Shown here: positions 26,702-35,042 of the stretch, piece after piece
Position numbering within the stretch: the first letter of the stretch is position 1
Layout of the letters: the number at the start of each line of letters is the position of its first letter
Assembly: GCA_025357875.1 (NCBI GenBank)
Contig: JANYLK010000225.1
Span: 1 to 64,000, forward strand
From: Granulicella sp.
GTDB taxonomy: Bacteria > Acidobacteriota > Terriglobia > Terriglobales > Acidobacteriaceae
Reading direction: 5' to 3'
DNA: 64,000 nucleotides
The notes under the pieces: model-generated
Told to the model about the DNA's origin: nothing
The model's input: only the letters and a program-made list of their open reading frames with translations
The model's database searches: none
Made by a program: the position numbers and the translations under genes

Positions 26702-27964
26702 CTACTTTTTCTTAATTGATTTGGTCTCCTTTGCGACTGGCTTTGTAGGTGGTTCTCCTTCCTTGTTGGCGGCTTTTTCGGGGGTTTCGTCGTGCCGCTG
26801 AGTGTGGTGGAGAGGAGCTTGATCAGTGCGCTCCCAATGGGCGGCCCAACCGGTGCCGACGGCGAATGCTCCGTTGTTGCCGAGGGTGATGCCATTGAAT
26901 GCGGATTGCGCCTTGGCGGAGTAGATTGCGGGTTGGAGAAATCCGGCGGTGGTTTTGTTCTGCGCGTTGTTCAAGGCGATCAAGCCAGCCCAGGGCGGGG
27001 CGACGGCAGAGGTGCCTACGATGACCAGGGTCTGTCCGTCGACGCAGACCGTATAGCCGGTGGCGGGATCGGCATCGTCGGGCACGCCGGGCACGCCGCG
27101 ACCCACGAAGGATCCGGCTGTTGGGACGCTTGAACTTGACTGCCAGGTGGGACGCGCGAAGACGGAGCTGACGCCTCCACCGGTGGCACCTTCGCTATTG
27201 GCGGCCTCGTTCCAAACGATTTCGGAGGTAATGGCGGAGCCAAAGCCGATGAGCTTAGTGCCACCGCAGGCAAGCACGTGTGGGCTGGAGGAGGGAAAGT
27301 CAACGTGATTTGCACCGTCCGTCACGTCATCAATCGAGCCGTTCTCTCCCGCGGCGACGGTGATGGTGATGCCCAGCGCTGCCGCGGACTGACCAGGCTT
27401 GGTCGAGCGCGGTCATCGACTGCTGGGCCCACCTCGATTCCGGGGCACCCCAACTGATGGAAATAACCCCGGGCTTGCTGGCAGGGTCATGGACAGCAGT
27501 GGAGATGGCGTCGATGTGTCCCTGATCCGTGTTGGGTGCGAAGTAGACGACGATGTTCGCGCCGGACACCATCCCGCACACGGTAGGTTGAGCCGTCGAG
27601 GGTGGCTTGTCTAAGCGAGACGCAAAAGGCCCTTCTGCATGGCGGCGACCGTGCTCGTAAGGAGTACCGTTTGGCGCTGAGTCGACGAGTCGGCAATGGT
27701 GAGGCCGAACTCTTTGGCGAACTTGCGGACCTGGGCAATATCGGCGCTTGAGGCTGTATAGGTTGCGTTGTATTGCGTACGCGTGACGCGGTTTCTGCCC
27801 AGCAAACTTGGGTTGAGCCGAGTCTTGCGGCGCAGGATGACAGACACCGTTAACTTGCCGGTAGCGTCTTTTGCAGCGTGAGCACTGAACGATGGTTTTT
27901 CGCTGCTGGCGAGCAACTGGCGAGGTTGGGTAGCGAAGTTGAGGACCCTCTTGCTGGAAGCCAT
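26702..27964 (-). pseudogene. Wrecked S53 (kumamolisin/sedolisin) peptidase gene
   Basis: Pieces in several minus frames rebuild a sedolisin. From ATG 27964 (GAGGGAA upstream) comes the activation prodomain (TRTQYNATYTASSADIAQVR), which shifts frame near 27628 into a piece ending YRVRDG. A deletion follows: the linker and the start of the catalytic domain, including the catalytic Glu/Asp segment, are gone, and the sequence resumes at SGANIVVYFAPNTDQGHIDA. An extra base near 27385 shifts into ALGITITVAAGENGSID and then the Ser region VGTSAVAPPWAGL. After GTGW near 26845 the calcium-site segment is lost and the frame shifts again. At least four lesions; no active peptidase can be made. Confidence 0.9.
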
Positions 27965-28116
27965 GGATTCCCTCGTTGTTTGAAAATTATTTTGAGAGGG
28001 TGTTACACGTCCTATGCTTGCCGCGGAAGCGAGATGCACGAATGAGATGCGTAGCTGCCAAGCCGGATATTTTCGGGAAGACGAAGCGTGGCTTAGACTG
28101 GCTTTACTTTATATAG

Positions 28117-29001
28117 GTGCCAGAAATGGCTGAAAATATGGAATTGGCTCCCCGTTTTAAAACGATCGACGCGCATCACCATCTCTGGCGGTATACGCCG
28201 ACGGAGTACGAGTGGATTGATAAGGATATGGCAGCTTTACGGCGTGATTTCCTTCCAGCGGATTTGATCGCGGAGATGGCAGCCGCGGGTATCCATGGAA
28301 CGATTGCGGTGCAGGCGCGGCAGACAATGGAAGAGACGCACTGGCTACTCGACCTGGCAGATGGGACCGATGCTATTCGGGGCGTTGTGGGTTGGGCAAA
28401 CATTGCCGGCGAGGAATTTCCCGACGTCATGAAGGAGTTCGACGGCCGCGCGAAACTCAAGGGCCTCCGCCATGTGGTTCAGGACGAGAAGGACGAGCAT
28501 TACATCCTGCGCGAGGATTTTAATTCTGGGATCAGGACGCTCCTGGGCAGCGGGCTGGTCTATGAGATTTTAATCTACGAGAGGCATTTGGCGGATACGA
28601 TTCACTTTGTCGATCAGCATCCCGAACAGCTGTTTGTGCTGGATCACGTTGCAAAGCCGCTAATCGCGGGCGGTTTTATCGAGCCTTGGGCTGCGCGTAT
28701 CAGGGAGCTCGGGCAGCGAGAGAATGTATGGTGCAAGCTGTCGGGAATGGTGACAGAGGCGGATTGGCGGTCTTTAGGGAAGGCGGCTTGGTCGCCCGAG
28801 AAGCTGAAACCATATCTGGATGTTGCGGTGGAGGCGTTTGGCCCGTCGCGGCTGATGGCAGGGTCGGACTGGCCAGTGTGTTTGCTGGCAAGTGGGTACA
28901 CGCAGTGGTTTGGTGTGCTGCACGATTATTTTGCGAGCTTCAGCGAGGCTGAATGGACATCAGTATTTGGGGGGGCGGCAATTGAAGTCTACGGGCTTTA
29001 A
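28117..29001 (+). CDS. Amidohydrolase 2 family protein (fuconolactonase-like)
   Basis: A 294-residue TIM-barrel metal hydrolase of the amidohydrolase-2 family, in the group with L-fuconolactonase and related sugar lactonases. Seen: the strand-1 motif IDAHHHLWRY (about residues 18-27), LKGLRHVVQDE (about 108-118), the strand with FVLDHVAKP (about 172-180), KLSGMVTEADW (about 208-218) and the catalytic Asp in MAGSDWPVC (about 248-256). A lactone-type substrate is inferred from family. The first start is GTG 28117; ATG 28126 and ATG 28138 in the same frame are also possible. No sugar operon surrounds it. Confidence 0.88.
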   Translation: MPEMAENMELAPRFKTIDAHHHLWRYTPTEYEWIDKDMAALRRDFLPADLIAEMAAAGIHGTIAVQARQTMEETHWLLDLADGTDAIRGVVGWANIAGEEFPDVMKEFDGRAKLKGLRHVVQDEKDEHYILREDFNSGIRTLLGSGLVYEILIYERHLADTIHFVDQHPEQLFVLDHVAKPLIAGGFIEPWAARIRELGQRENVWCKLSGMVTEADWRSLGKAAWSPEKLKPYLDVAVEAFGPSRLMAGSDWPVCLLASGYTQWFGVLHDYFASFSEAEWTSVFGGAAIEVYGL

Positions 29002-29010
29002 TCGTGCTCT

Positions 29011-29038
29011 TTGACTACAGCGGCTGTGCTTCTAGAAT
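29011..29038 (+). promoter_or_regulatory. Candidate sigma-70-type promoter for yacG-pgpA
   Basis: TTGACT (29011-29016) and TAGAAT (29033-29038) are separated by 16 bases and each match the consensus at 5 of 6 positions. Transcription would begin near 29045, only about two bases before the yacG ATG, implying a nearly leaderless message. It may be a chance match. Confidence 0.4.
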
Positions 29039-29046
29039 GGTAAGAG

Positions 29047-29268
29047 ATGGCAAAACTGAAGACATTACGCTGCCCGGCTTGCAAGAAAACCGTTCTGCCG
29101 AAGGGCGAGGATTTTCCGTTCTGCTCGGACCGCTGCAGGCTGATTGACTTGGGCAAATGGGCTAGCGGCGGGTACGTCATTAGCTCGCCTATCCACGACC
29201 CGGAACTGATGGATGAGCTTGAGGGCTTGCGGAATCGCAGCAGGTCCGGTTCTGGGGACGGAGAATAA
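29047..29268 (+). CDS. yacG: DNA gyrase inhibitor YacG (zinc-binding)
   Basis: A 73-residue YacG/DUF329 protein. It carries the family's four-cysteine zinc site: CPACKK near residue 9-12 and CSDRC near 26-30, with FCSDRCRLIDLGKWASGGY typical of the family. In Escherichia coli YacG binds GyrB and restrains gyrase. The stop codon (29266-29268) is directly followed by the GTG start of pgpA, indicating a two-gene operon. Confidence 0.93.
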   Translation: MAKLKTLRCPACKKTVLPKGEDFPFCSDRCRLIDLGKWASGGYVISSPIHDPELMDELEGLRNRSRSGSGDGE

Positions 29269-29784
29269 GTGGCCCGACAAACTGAGAAGTTGAATGGCGG
29301 GCGGACCAGCGGAGTGAAGACACGGTGGGCCTGGGTGGTCGGGACTTGGTTTGGGACAGGGTTGCTGAAGCCGGGGCCAGGGACGTATGGGTCGATTGCG
29401 GCGGTGCTGCTCTGGTATGGCGCGGCGCATGAATTTCACCCTGCTGCGGCATGGCTCGCTGTTGGGACTGCGTTGGCGGCGCTATTTGCTACGCTGATTG
29501 GAATCCCCGCGGCGACGATTATGGCGCGAGAGGCTGGGCGTGAAGATCCGGGATTTGTAGTGGTCGATGAGGTTGCTGGGCAGTGGATCGCTCTGATTGG
29601 GATGCGTCCGGACTGGCGGCACGCGGTGTTGGCCCTCGTGTTGTTCAGGCTGTTTGATATCTGGAAGCCGTGGCCGATTCGGCGGCTGGAGGGGTTGCCA
29701 GAGGGAACTGGGATCATGTTGGACGATGTGGCGGCGGGTGTGCTGGCGCTGGTCGTAGGGCTGGCGCTGGCGCGGCGGGTTTAG
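29269..29784 (+). CDS. pgpA: Phosphatidylglycerophosphatase A
   Basis: A 171-residue membrane enzyme that removes phosphate from phosphatidylglycerophosphate to make phosphatidylglycerol. Seen: the N-terminal GLLKPGPGTYGSIAA (about residues 29-43), the acidic VVVDEVAGQWIA (about 86-97) and the catalytic-region FDIWKPWPIRRLE followed by LDDVAAG, all of the PgpA family, with about four membrane spans. The GTG start abuts the yacG stop. A second phospholipid gene, plsY, lies 2.5 kb downstream. Confidence 0.93.
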   Translation: MARQTEKLNGGRTSGVKTRWAWVVGTWFGTGLLKPGPGTYGSIAAVLLWYGAAHEFHPAAAWLAVGTALAALFATLIGIPAATIMAREAGREDPGFVVVDEVAGQWIALIGMRPDWRHAVLALVLFRLFDIWKPWPIRRLEGLPEGTGIMLDDVAAGVLALVVGLALARRV

Positions 29785-29823
29785 TTTGCGCTTGCAGTCG
29801 CGCAAGGCTAGGCTGAGGAGAAT

Positions 29824-30897
29824 ATGAGTTCTTTGCTACAAGGATCGAAGACGGATGCTCCTCAGTTGGTTTCGTTGAGCCCTAGAGCGGCGATGCCTGG
29901 GGGTGAAGTTGAACTGAGCGGCACTGGGTTGCAGGGGCTGGGTGCGGGAATATTGCCTCAGGTGACTGTGGGTGACACACCCGTGCACCTTACGCTGAGC
30001 CGGCCAGGACGCGCGGTAATTCGGATTCCAGAGGGGACAATTTCAGGAGACGTAGTGCTTGCGCGCGCGGGTGGTGTGAGCAACGCGCTGGAGTTACGAG
30101 TTGCTGTGCCAATGGCTGAGAGCCTGCACCCTGTTTCAAATCCGACGGTGGACGCGGATGGCAGTGTTTACTCAACATTTTCTGGCGGCCGTGGGCAGAG
30201 TGTGCCTGTTTCGATCTTCTCGATCGCACGAGATTTCCAGGTGCGGCCATTCGTCCGCGACCTACTCAATGCAACGGGGCTGGCGTTCGACGCTGCTGGC
30301 TATCTATACGTGAGTTCGCGGGCGGAGGGTACTGTCTACCGAGTCTCGCCCGAGGGTGCAATTTCAACCTATGCGGAAGGCATGGGGATTGCGACGGGGA
30401 TTGCCTTCGACCGCGATGGAAATTTGTTTGTTGGCGACCGGTCAGGGACGATTTTCAAGGTGGGACCGGACCGGACGCTTGGCGACACTGACGTGGCCGA
30501 CCATGAGATATTTGTGTACGCGACGCTCGAACCGAGCATAGCGGCGTACCACTTGGCGTTCAACGACGACGGCACACTGTTTGTGACGGGGCCGACGACC
30601 TCGAGCAACCAGTCGATTTATGCGATTGATCGCGATGGCCAAAAGACTGTATTTTACCGGGGACTGGGACGCGCGCAGGGGATGGCGTTTGACGTAGATG
30701 GGAATTTATACGTGGCAGCTTGCCTTCATGGGCAGCGCGGGATTGTGCGCATTACCCCGGCGCGGGAGGCTTCGCTTGCGGTGTCTGGGAATGATCTGGT
30801 TGGATTGACATTTCTTGAGGATGGATGCGCGGCGCTGGCTACCAGGAATGCGCTGTACCATGTGGCTTTGGATATCGAAGGAAGAAGGCTGGTTTAG
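29824..30897 (+). CDS. IPT/NHL-type beta-propeller protein
   Basis: A 357-residue protein. Residues about 12-92 look like an IPT/TIG immunoglobulin-like domain (LVSLSPRAAMPGGEVELSG). Residues about 105-350 form NHL/SMP-30-like blades (repeats of the type GLAFDAAGYLYVSSR, GIAFDRDGNLFVGDR and GMAFDVDGNLYVA). No signal peptide is obvious from ATG 29824, so it may be cytosolic. Blade repeats bind ligands or proteins, and no catalytic motif is recognised. It sits between pgpA and cinA on the same strand with short gaps. Confidence 0.8.
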   Translation: MSSLLQGSKTDAPQLVSLSPRAAMPGGEVELSGTGLQGLGAGILPQVTVGDTPVHLTLSRPGRAVIRIPEGTISGDVVLARAGGVSNALELRVAVPMAESLHPVSNPTVDADGSVYSTFSGGRGQSVPVSIFSIARDFQVRPFVRDLLNATGLAFDAAGYLYVSSRAEGTVYRVSPEGAISTYAEGMGIATGIAFDRDGNLFVGDRSGTIFKVGPDRTLGDTDVADHEIFVYATLEPSIAAYHLAFNDDGTLFVTGPTTSSNQSIYAIDRDGQKTVFYRGLGRAQGMAFDVDGNLYVAACLHGQRGIVRITPAREASLAVSGNDLVGLTFLEDGCAALATRNALYHVALDIEGRRLV

Positions 30898-30914
30898 GTC
30901 GCGTCCTAAAAATC

Positions 30915-32186
30915 ATGATTGCTGAGATTATTGCTGCCGGGTCGGAGATGCTCACGCCGTTTCGGCAGGACACGAACTCGCTGTATCTGACGGAACGGCT
31001 GAACGAGCTGGGCGTGTCGGTGGCGTTCAAAACGATTGTTGGCGACAATATCGAACACCTGACAAGCGCGGCGAAGATTGCGATCTCGCGTGCAGATGTG
31101 GTGATTTTTTCTGGTGGTCTAGGGCCGACCGAGGACGATCTGACCCGTGAGGCCGTAGGTGCAGCGCTCGGGCTGGGGCTGCGGCGCGACACGGAAATCC
31201 TGACCCGGATGTACAAGCGGTTTGCGTCGCGACGGATGGCGATGCCGCAGAACAACGCAAAGCAAGCCGATGTGTTGGACGGCGCTGAGGTACTGGAAAA
31301 CGCAAATGGCAGCGCGCCCGGGCAGTACATCGACACCGTGGTAGGACGGCACCGTAAGATCGTGATTCTGCTGCCTGGGCCTCCGAAGGAGCTCAAGCCG
31401 ATGTACGAGGCGGAGTGCCGGCCGCGGCTGGCGGCAACTCTGCCCGAACGGCATATGGCCAAGCGTATATTGCGCATGGCTCTAATTCCGGAGTCGCAGG
31501 TAGACGCGAGGACAGCCCCGATCTACAAGCTGTACACCGATGTAGAGACGACGATTCTGGCGGGTTCCGGCGAGATACAGCTGCATTTTGTCTGTGCGAA
31601 GGCGAGCGCCTCGGAGGCGCAATCGAGGGTAGACGAGCTGGCTGGGAAGATCGAAGCCGAGATGGGCGAGGCAATCTTTTCGTCTCACGGCGAGTCGCTG
31701 GAGGAAGTGGTGCTGCTGATGCTCGGGCTGCGGCACATGACACTGGCAGCTGCGGAGAGCTGCACGGGCGGCCTTTTGGCTGAAAGACTCACGGCGGTTC
31801 CGGGTAGTTCACGGTATTTCCTTGGCGGCGCGGTAGTGTATGCGGACCAGCTGAAGACGACGTTCGCAGAGGTACCCGAGGAGTTGATTCGCACCGAGGG
31901 ACCAGTGAGCGAGGCAGTGGCGCGAGCGATGGCGGAGGGGATTCGGCGGCGGACGGGCGCTGCGGTCGGAGTAGGGATTACAGGGATCGCCGGTCCAGGC
32001 GGGGGCGCTTCAGGACCAGATGTGGAGAAGCCGATTGGGCTGGTGTATGTGGCAATCTCATTTGCGGCCGAAGGGACCGCAAAGGTAACCGAACTAAACC
32101 TGACTGGTGACAGGGAGCGGATTCGTCTCTGGGCGAGTCAGAATGCGCTGGAATTGCTCCGGCGGAGCTTACTTGAGCGGGCGTAA
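30915..32186 (+). CDS. cinA: CinA-family protein (NMN deamidase / competence-damage protein)
   Basis: A 423-residue CinA with both domains: an N-terminal MoCF-like domain (AEIIAAGSEML near residue 3; FSGGLGPTEDDLTREAV near 75; LLPGPPKELKPM near 153) and a C-terminal PncC-type NMN amidohydrolase domain (AAESCTGGLLAERLT near 280; GITGIAGPGGG near 355). It recycles NMN in pyridine nucleotide metabolism and is linked to competence in some bacteria. The frame is open from 30825 but ATG 30915 starts exactly at the conserved N-terminus. Confidence 0.93.
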   Translation: MIAEIIAAGSEMLTPFRQDTNSLYLTERLNELGVSVAFKTIVGDNIEHLTSAAKIAISRADVVIFSGGLGPTEDDLTREAVGAALGLGLRRDTEILTRMYKRFASRRMAMPQNNAKQADVLDGAEVLENANGSAPGQYIDTVVGRHRKIVILLPGPPKELKPMYEAECRPRLAATLPERHMAKRILRMALIPESQVDARTAPIYKLYTDVETTILAGSGEIQLHFVCAKASASEAQSRVDELAGKIEAEMGEAIFSSHGESLEEVVLLMLGLRHMTLAAAESCTGGLLAERLTAVPGSSRYFLGGAVVYADQLKTTFAEVPEELIRTEGPVSEAVARAMAEGIRRRTGAAVGVGITGIAGPGGGASGPDVEKPIGLVYVAISFAAEGTAKVTELNLTGDRERIRLWASQNALELLRRSLLERA

Positions 32187-32273
32187 TCTGCGGCTGCAGG
32201 TTTGTCCCAAGGATCCGGCGGCGGACTTGGTAGACTCTAGGTTTGAAGAAAGAAGCAGGTATGCGCGTCGCCC

Positions 32274-32909
32274 ATGAACCCCTGGATCCTTTCTATATCG
32301 CTTGCTTACCTGCTTGGGTCGATTCCATTTGGATATCTGCTGGTGCGAATCGTCCGCAATGAGGACATCCGGGAACAAGGAAGCGGAAACATTGGCGCCA
32401 CTAACGTGGCCCGATCTGGAGCAAAAGGATTGGGCCTGGCAACGTTGCTGCTGGACATGGGTAAGGCGTACCTGGCGGTGATTATCGCGCGGCGTGTGGG
32501 GGCCGGGAACTATGACCTGGCGGTCACCGCTGCGGTGGTGGCGGTAATTGGACATGTGTATCCGGTGTGGCTCGGATTTCGTGGCGGCAAGGGTGTTGCC
32601 AGTGCGCTGGGCGTGTTCCTGGCATTGACGTGGCCGGCGGGGGTAGCGATTCTCTTAATATTTGCGGCGGTATTTTCGTTGACGCGGTATGTTTCGCTAG
32701 CTTCAATTGTAGGGTTGGCGACATTTCCGTTGTTTGGGTTCCACTTCGTTGCTCAAAGGACGCCGATGGTCATATTCGGATTTTTGTTTATTCCGTTACT
32801 TATCGTACTCAAGCATCACGGGAATATCCGGAGGTTGCTGAGTGGGACGGAGAGTCGGTTCGGGTCGAAGTCGGGGCCTGGAACGGCGGCAGGGAAGGCG
32901 GGGGCATGA
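32274..32909 (+). CDS. plsY: Glycerol-3-phosphate acyltransferase PlsY
   Basis: A 211-residue membrane acyltransferase that uses acyl-phosphate to acylate glycerol-3-phosphate, the first step of phospholipid synthesis. Seen: YLLGSIPFGYLL (about residues 12-23), GSGNIGATNVAR (about 38-49), HVYPVWLGFRGGKGVA (about 92-107, a catalytic motif) and about five membrane spans. Its stop overlaps the gpsA start by ATGA, so the enzyme that makes glycerol-3-phosphate and the one that uses it are translationally coupled. Confidence 0.95.
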   Translation: MNPWILSISLAYLLGSIPFGYLLVRIVRNEDIREQGSGNIGATNVARSGAKGLGLATLLLDMGKAYLAVIIARRVGAGNYDLAVTAAVVAVIGHVYPVWLGFRGGKGVASALGVFLALTWPAGVAILLIFAAVFSLTRYVSLASIVGLATFPLFGFHFVAQRTPMVIFGFLFIPLLIVLKHHGNIRRLLSGTESRFGSKSGPGTAAGKAGA

Positions 32910-33898
32910 GTCGGATTGCAGTAGTAGGTGCCGGAGCGTGGGGAACGGCGCTGGCGATCTCTTTGGCGCGACGTGGCGGGCACTCGATTGCGCTGTGGTC
33001 ATATTCCGCAGAGTTGGCGGAAGAGATGACGGAGACAGGTGTGAACCTGCCGTTTTTGCCGGGATACACAGTGCCTGCGGATGTGATGGTAACGTCGGAT
33101 CTGGCTGCTGCAATCCTAGAATCGGAGATTGTGCTTTGCGTAACTCCTTCGGAGCATATGCGGCGTGTTGTCGGGCAGATTGCGCCAATGCTGACGCGGA
33201 ATCAGATTATCGTAAGCGCGACCAAGGGGCTGGAGGAGAAAAGCTTATTGCGAATGTCGCAGGTGATTGCGTCGCTGACCGATAACCAGTGCGGAGTATT
33301 GAGCGGACCGTCATTTGCTGCGGAGGTGGCGGCCGGTATCCCGACGGCGATTGTGGCCGCGGCATCGGCTCCCGGAGTGGCATTGATTATCCAGAAGGAA
33401 TTCAGCTCGTCGTCGCTGCGGCTTTACACGAACGATGATGTGGCGGGCGTGGAGTTGGGTGGATCGCTGAAGAACGTGATTGCGATGGCGGCAGGAGTTG
33501 TGAATGGGCTGGACCTCGGATATAACGCCGGTGCGGCATTGATCACCCGTGGGATTGCCGAAATTACGCGCTTGGCGGTGGCGTGCGGTGGGCGAAGGCA
33601 GACGCTTGCGGGGCTGTCAGGCCTGGGCGACTTGGTGTTGACGTGTACTGGATCGCTCTCGAGAAACCGGACGGTGGGCATTGAGTTGGGCAAAGGCAGG
33701 GATCTGTCGGAGGTTCTTGCCGACTTGAATGGGAAGGTAGCAGAAGGGGTTCGTTGCACGGCTGCAGCGCTTGGATTGGCAGCGCGCTACGAAGTCGAGA
33801 TGCCGATCACTGAGCAGATGGACGCAATTCTGCACCGCGGCAAGAGCCCGAAAGAGGCGATTCGTGAACTGATGGCGCGACCCGGTCGGGACGAGTAG
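32906..33898 (+). CDS. gpsA: NAD(P)+ glycerol-3-phosphate dehydrogenase
   Basis: A 330-residue GpsA that reduces dihydroxyacetone phosphate to sn-glycerol-3-phosphate for lipid synthesis. Seen: the nucleotide-binding VVGAGAWGTALA (residues 6-17), SATKGLE (about 108-114), LSGPSFAAEVA (about 133-143), the catalytic Lys region GGSLKNVIAMAAGV (about 187-200) and AGLSGLGDLVLTC (about 235-247). The frame is open from 32567, but ATG 32906, overlapping the plsY stop, is the fit for the family. Confidence 0.96.
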   Translation: MSRIAVVGAGAWGTALAISLARRGGHSIALWSYSAELAEEMTETGVNLPFLPGYTVPADVMVTSDLAAAILESEIVLCVTPSEHMRRVVGQIAPMLTRNQIIVSATKGLEEKSLLRMSQVIASLTDNQCGVLSGPSFAAEVAAGIPTAIVAAASAPGVALIIQKEFSSSSLRLYTNDDVAGVELGGSLKNVIAMAAGVVNGLDLGYNAGAALITRGIAEITRLAVACGGRRQTLAGLSGLGDLVLTCTGSLSRNRTVGIELGKGRDLSEVLADLNGKVAEGVRCTAAALGLAARYEVEMPITEQMDAILHRGKSPKEAIRELMARPGRDE

Positions 33899-33946
33899 CT
33901 GATGTGTAGGCGAAATAATTTATCGGGTTGGTAAACTAAACACGGC

Positions 33947-34969
33947 ATGGCATTCTCTCTCTTTGGCAAGCGCAGATCCAATTCCGAAACAGAAGATGAC
34001 AACAAGAATCTGAACGACTCCGGAAGCGCGTCTTCGAATCAAGATGCGCCGGAGAGGCGGGGATTCTTTGACCGCATGAAGCAGGCGGTTACGCGGACGC
34101 GCGACTCGTTCTCGGAGTCGATCGGATCAGTCTTGGCGCTGACACGCGAGGTTGACGAGACTTCGCTGGCAGAGTTGGAGACGGTACTGCTTGCTGCAGA
34201 CATCGGCGGGGCAACGGCGAGGACGATTATTGAGAATCTGCAGCAGCGCGGGCTTCGGCAAGGAATTGAAGGTGGGGAAGAGCTAAAGCGGCTGCTGAAG
34301 ATCGAGCTGAAGGCGGTGCTCGACCGTGTTGCAACTGTCAATGCTTTGCCCGCGAGTGCCCCGGAAGTCGTGATGATGGTAGGCGTGAACGGGACGGGCA
34401 AGACGACCACCACCGGCAAGCTGGCAGCCTTCTATCGTGGGCAGGGTCGGACGGTTTTGCTGTGTGCGGCGGATACATTTCGCGCGGCTGCGATAGAGCA
34501 GCTTGAGGTGTGGGCTGCCCGGTCGGACGTGCCGATGATCAAGACAAAGACGGGGGGGGATCCTTCAGCTGCACTCTACGACGCTTGTACTGCGGCGAAG
34601 GCGCGAAGCACCGATGTGCTGATCGTCGATACGGCTGGACGGTTGCACACGAAGACTGACTTGATGAAGGAATTGGACAAGATGCGGCGGACTGCTGAGC
34701 GGCTGGTTCCGGGTGCGCCGCACCAGACGCTGCTGGTGATGGATGCGACGACTGGGCAGAACGGTTTACAGCAGGCGAGACTATTTACCGAAGCGGCCCG
34801 CGTGACTGGTATTGTGCTTACTAAGCTGGATGGGACGGCCAAAGGCGGCATCGTGTTGGCGATTGCGACCGAGCTTGGTCTGCCAGTGAAATTTGTTGGC
34901 GTGGGCGAGAAAATGGACGATATTCTGCCATTCGATAGCGGAGCCTTTGTGGATTCGATGGTGAAGTAG
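33947..34969 (+). CDS. ftsY: Signal recognition particle receptor FtsY
   Basis: A 340-residue SRP receptor GTPase that brings ribosome-SRP complexes to the SecYEG translocon. It has an acidic, short A domain (residues about 9-38), the four-helix N domain (about 40-140) and the G domain with MVGVNGTGKTTTTGKLA (about 145-161), AADTFRAAAIEQL (about 175-187), VDTAGRLHTKTDLM (about 229-242), TKLDGTAKGG (about 291-300) and GVGEKMDDILPFD near the end. All GTPase motifs are intact. Confidence 0.97.
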   Translation: MAFSLFGKRRSNSETEDDNKNLNDSGSASSNQDAPERRGFFDRMKQAVTRTRDSFSESIGSVLALTREVDETSLAELETVLLAADIGGATARTIIENLQQRGLRQGIEGGEELKRLLKIELKAVLDRVATVNALPASAPEVVMMVGVNGTGKTTTTGKLAAFYRGQGRTVLLCAADTFRAAAIEQLEVWAARSDVPMIKTKTGGDPSAALYDACTAAKARSTDVLIVDTAGRLHTKTDLMKELDKMRRTAERLVPGAPHQTLLVMDATTGQNGLQQARLFTEAARVTGIVLTKLDGTAKGGIVLAIATELGLPVKFVGVGEKMDDILPFDSGAFVDSMVK

Positions 34970-35000
34970 ACGGGTTCGAGGTACAAGATTCAAGGCGCCG

Positions 35001-35015
35001 GGAGGAAGCTCAACG
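35001..35015 (+). promoter_or_regulatory. Strong Shine-Dalgarno placed before an ACG codon upstream of ribD
   Basis: GGAGGA (35001-35006) lies 6 bases before ACG (35013-35015), in frame with ribD. The ten residues that would be added include D-x-E-Y, which matches the conserved residues that precede the first Met-Ala/Ser-Arg-Ala-Leu in RibD of other bacteria. This suggests that the true start may be ACG, or a mutated ATG. Confidence 0.45.
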
Positions 35016-35042
35016 TATACGCACGAGATTGACGTTGAGTAC

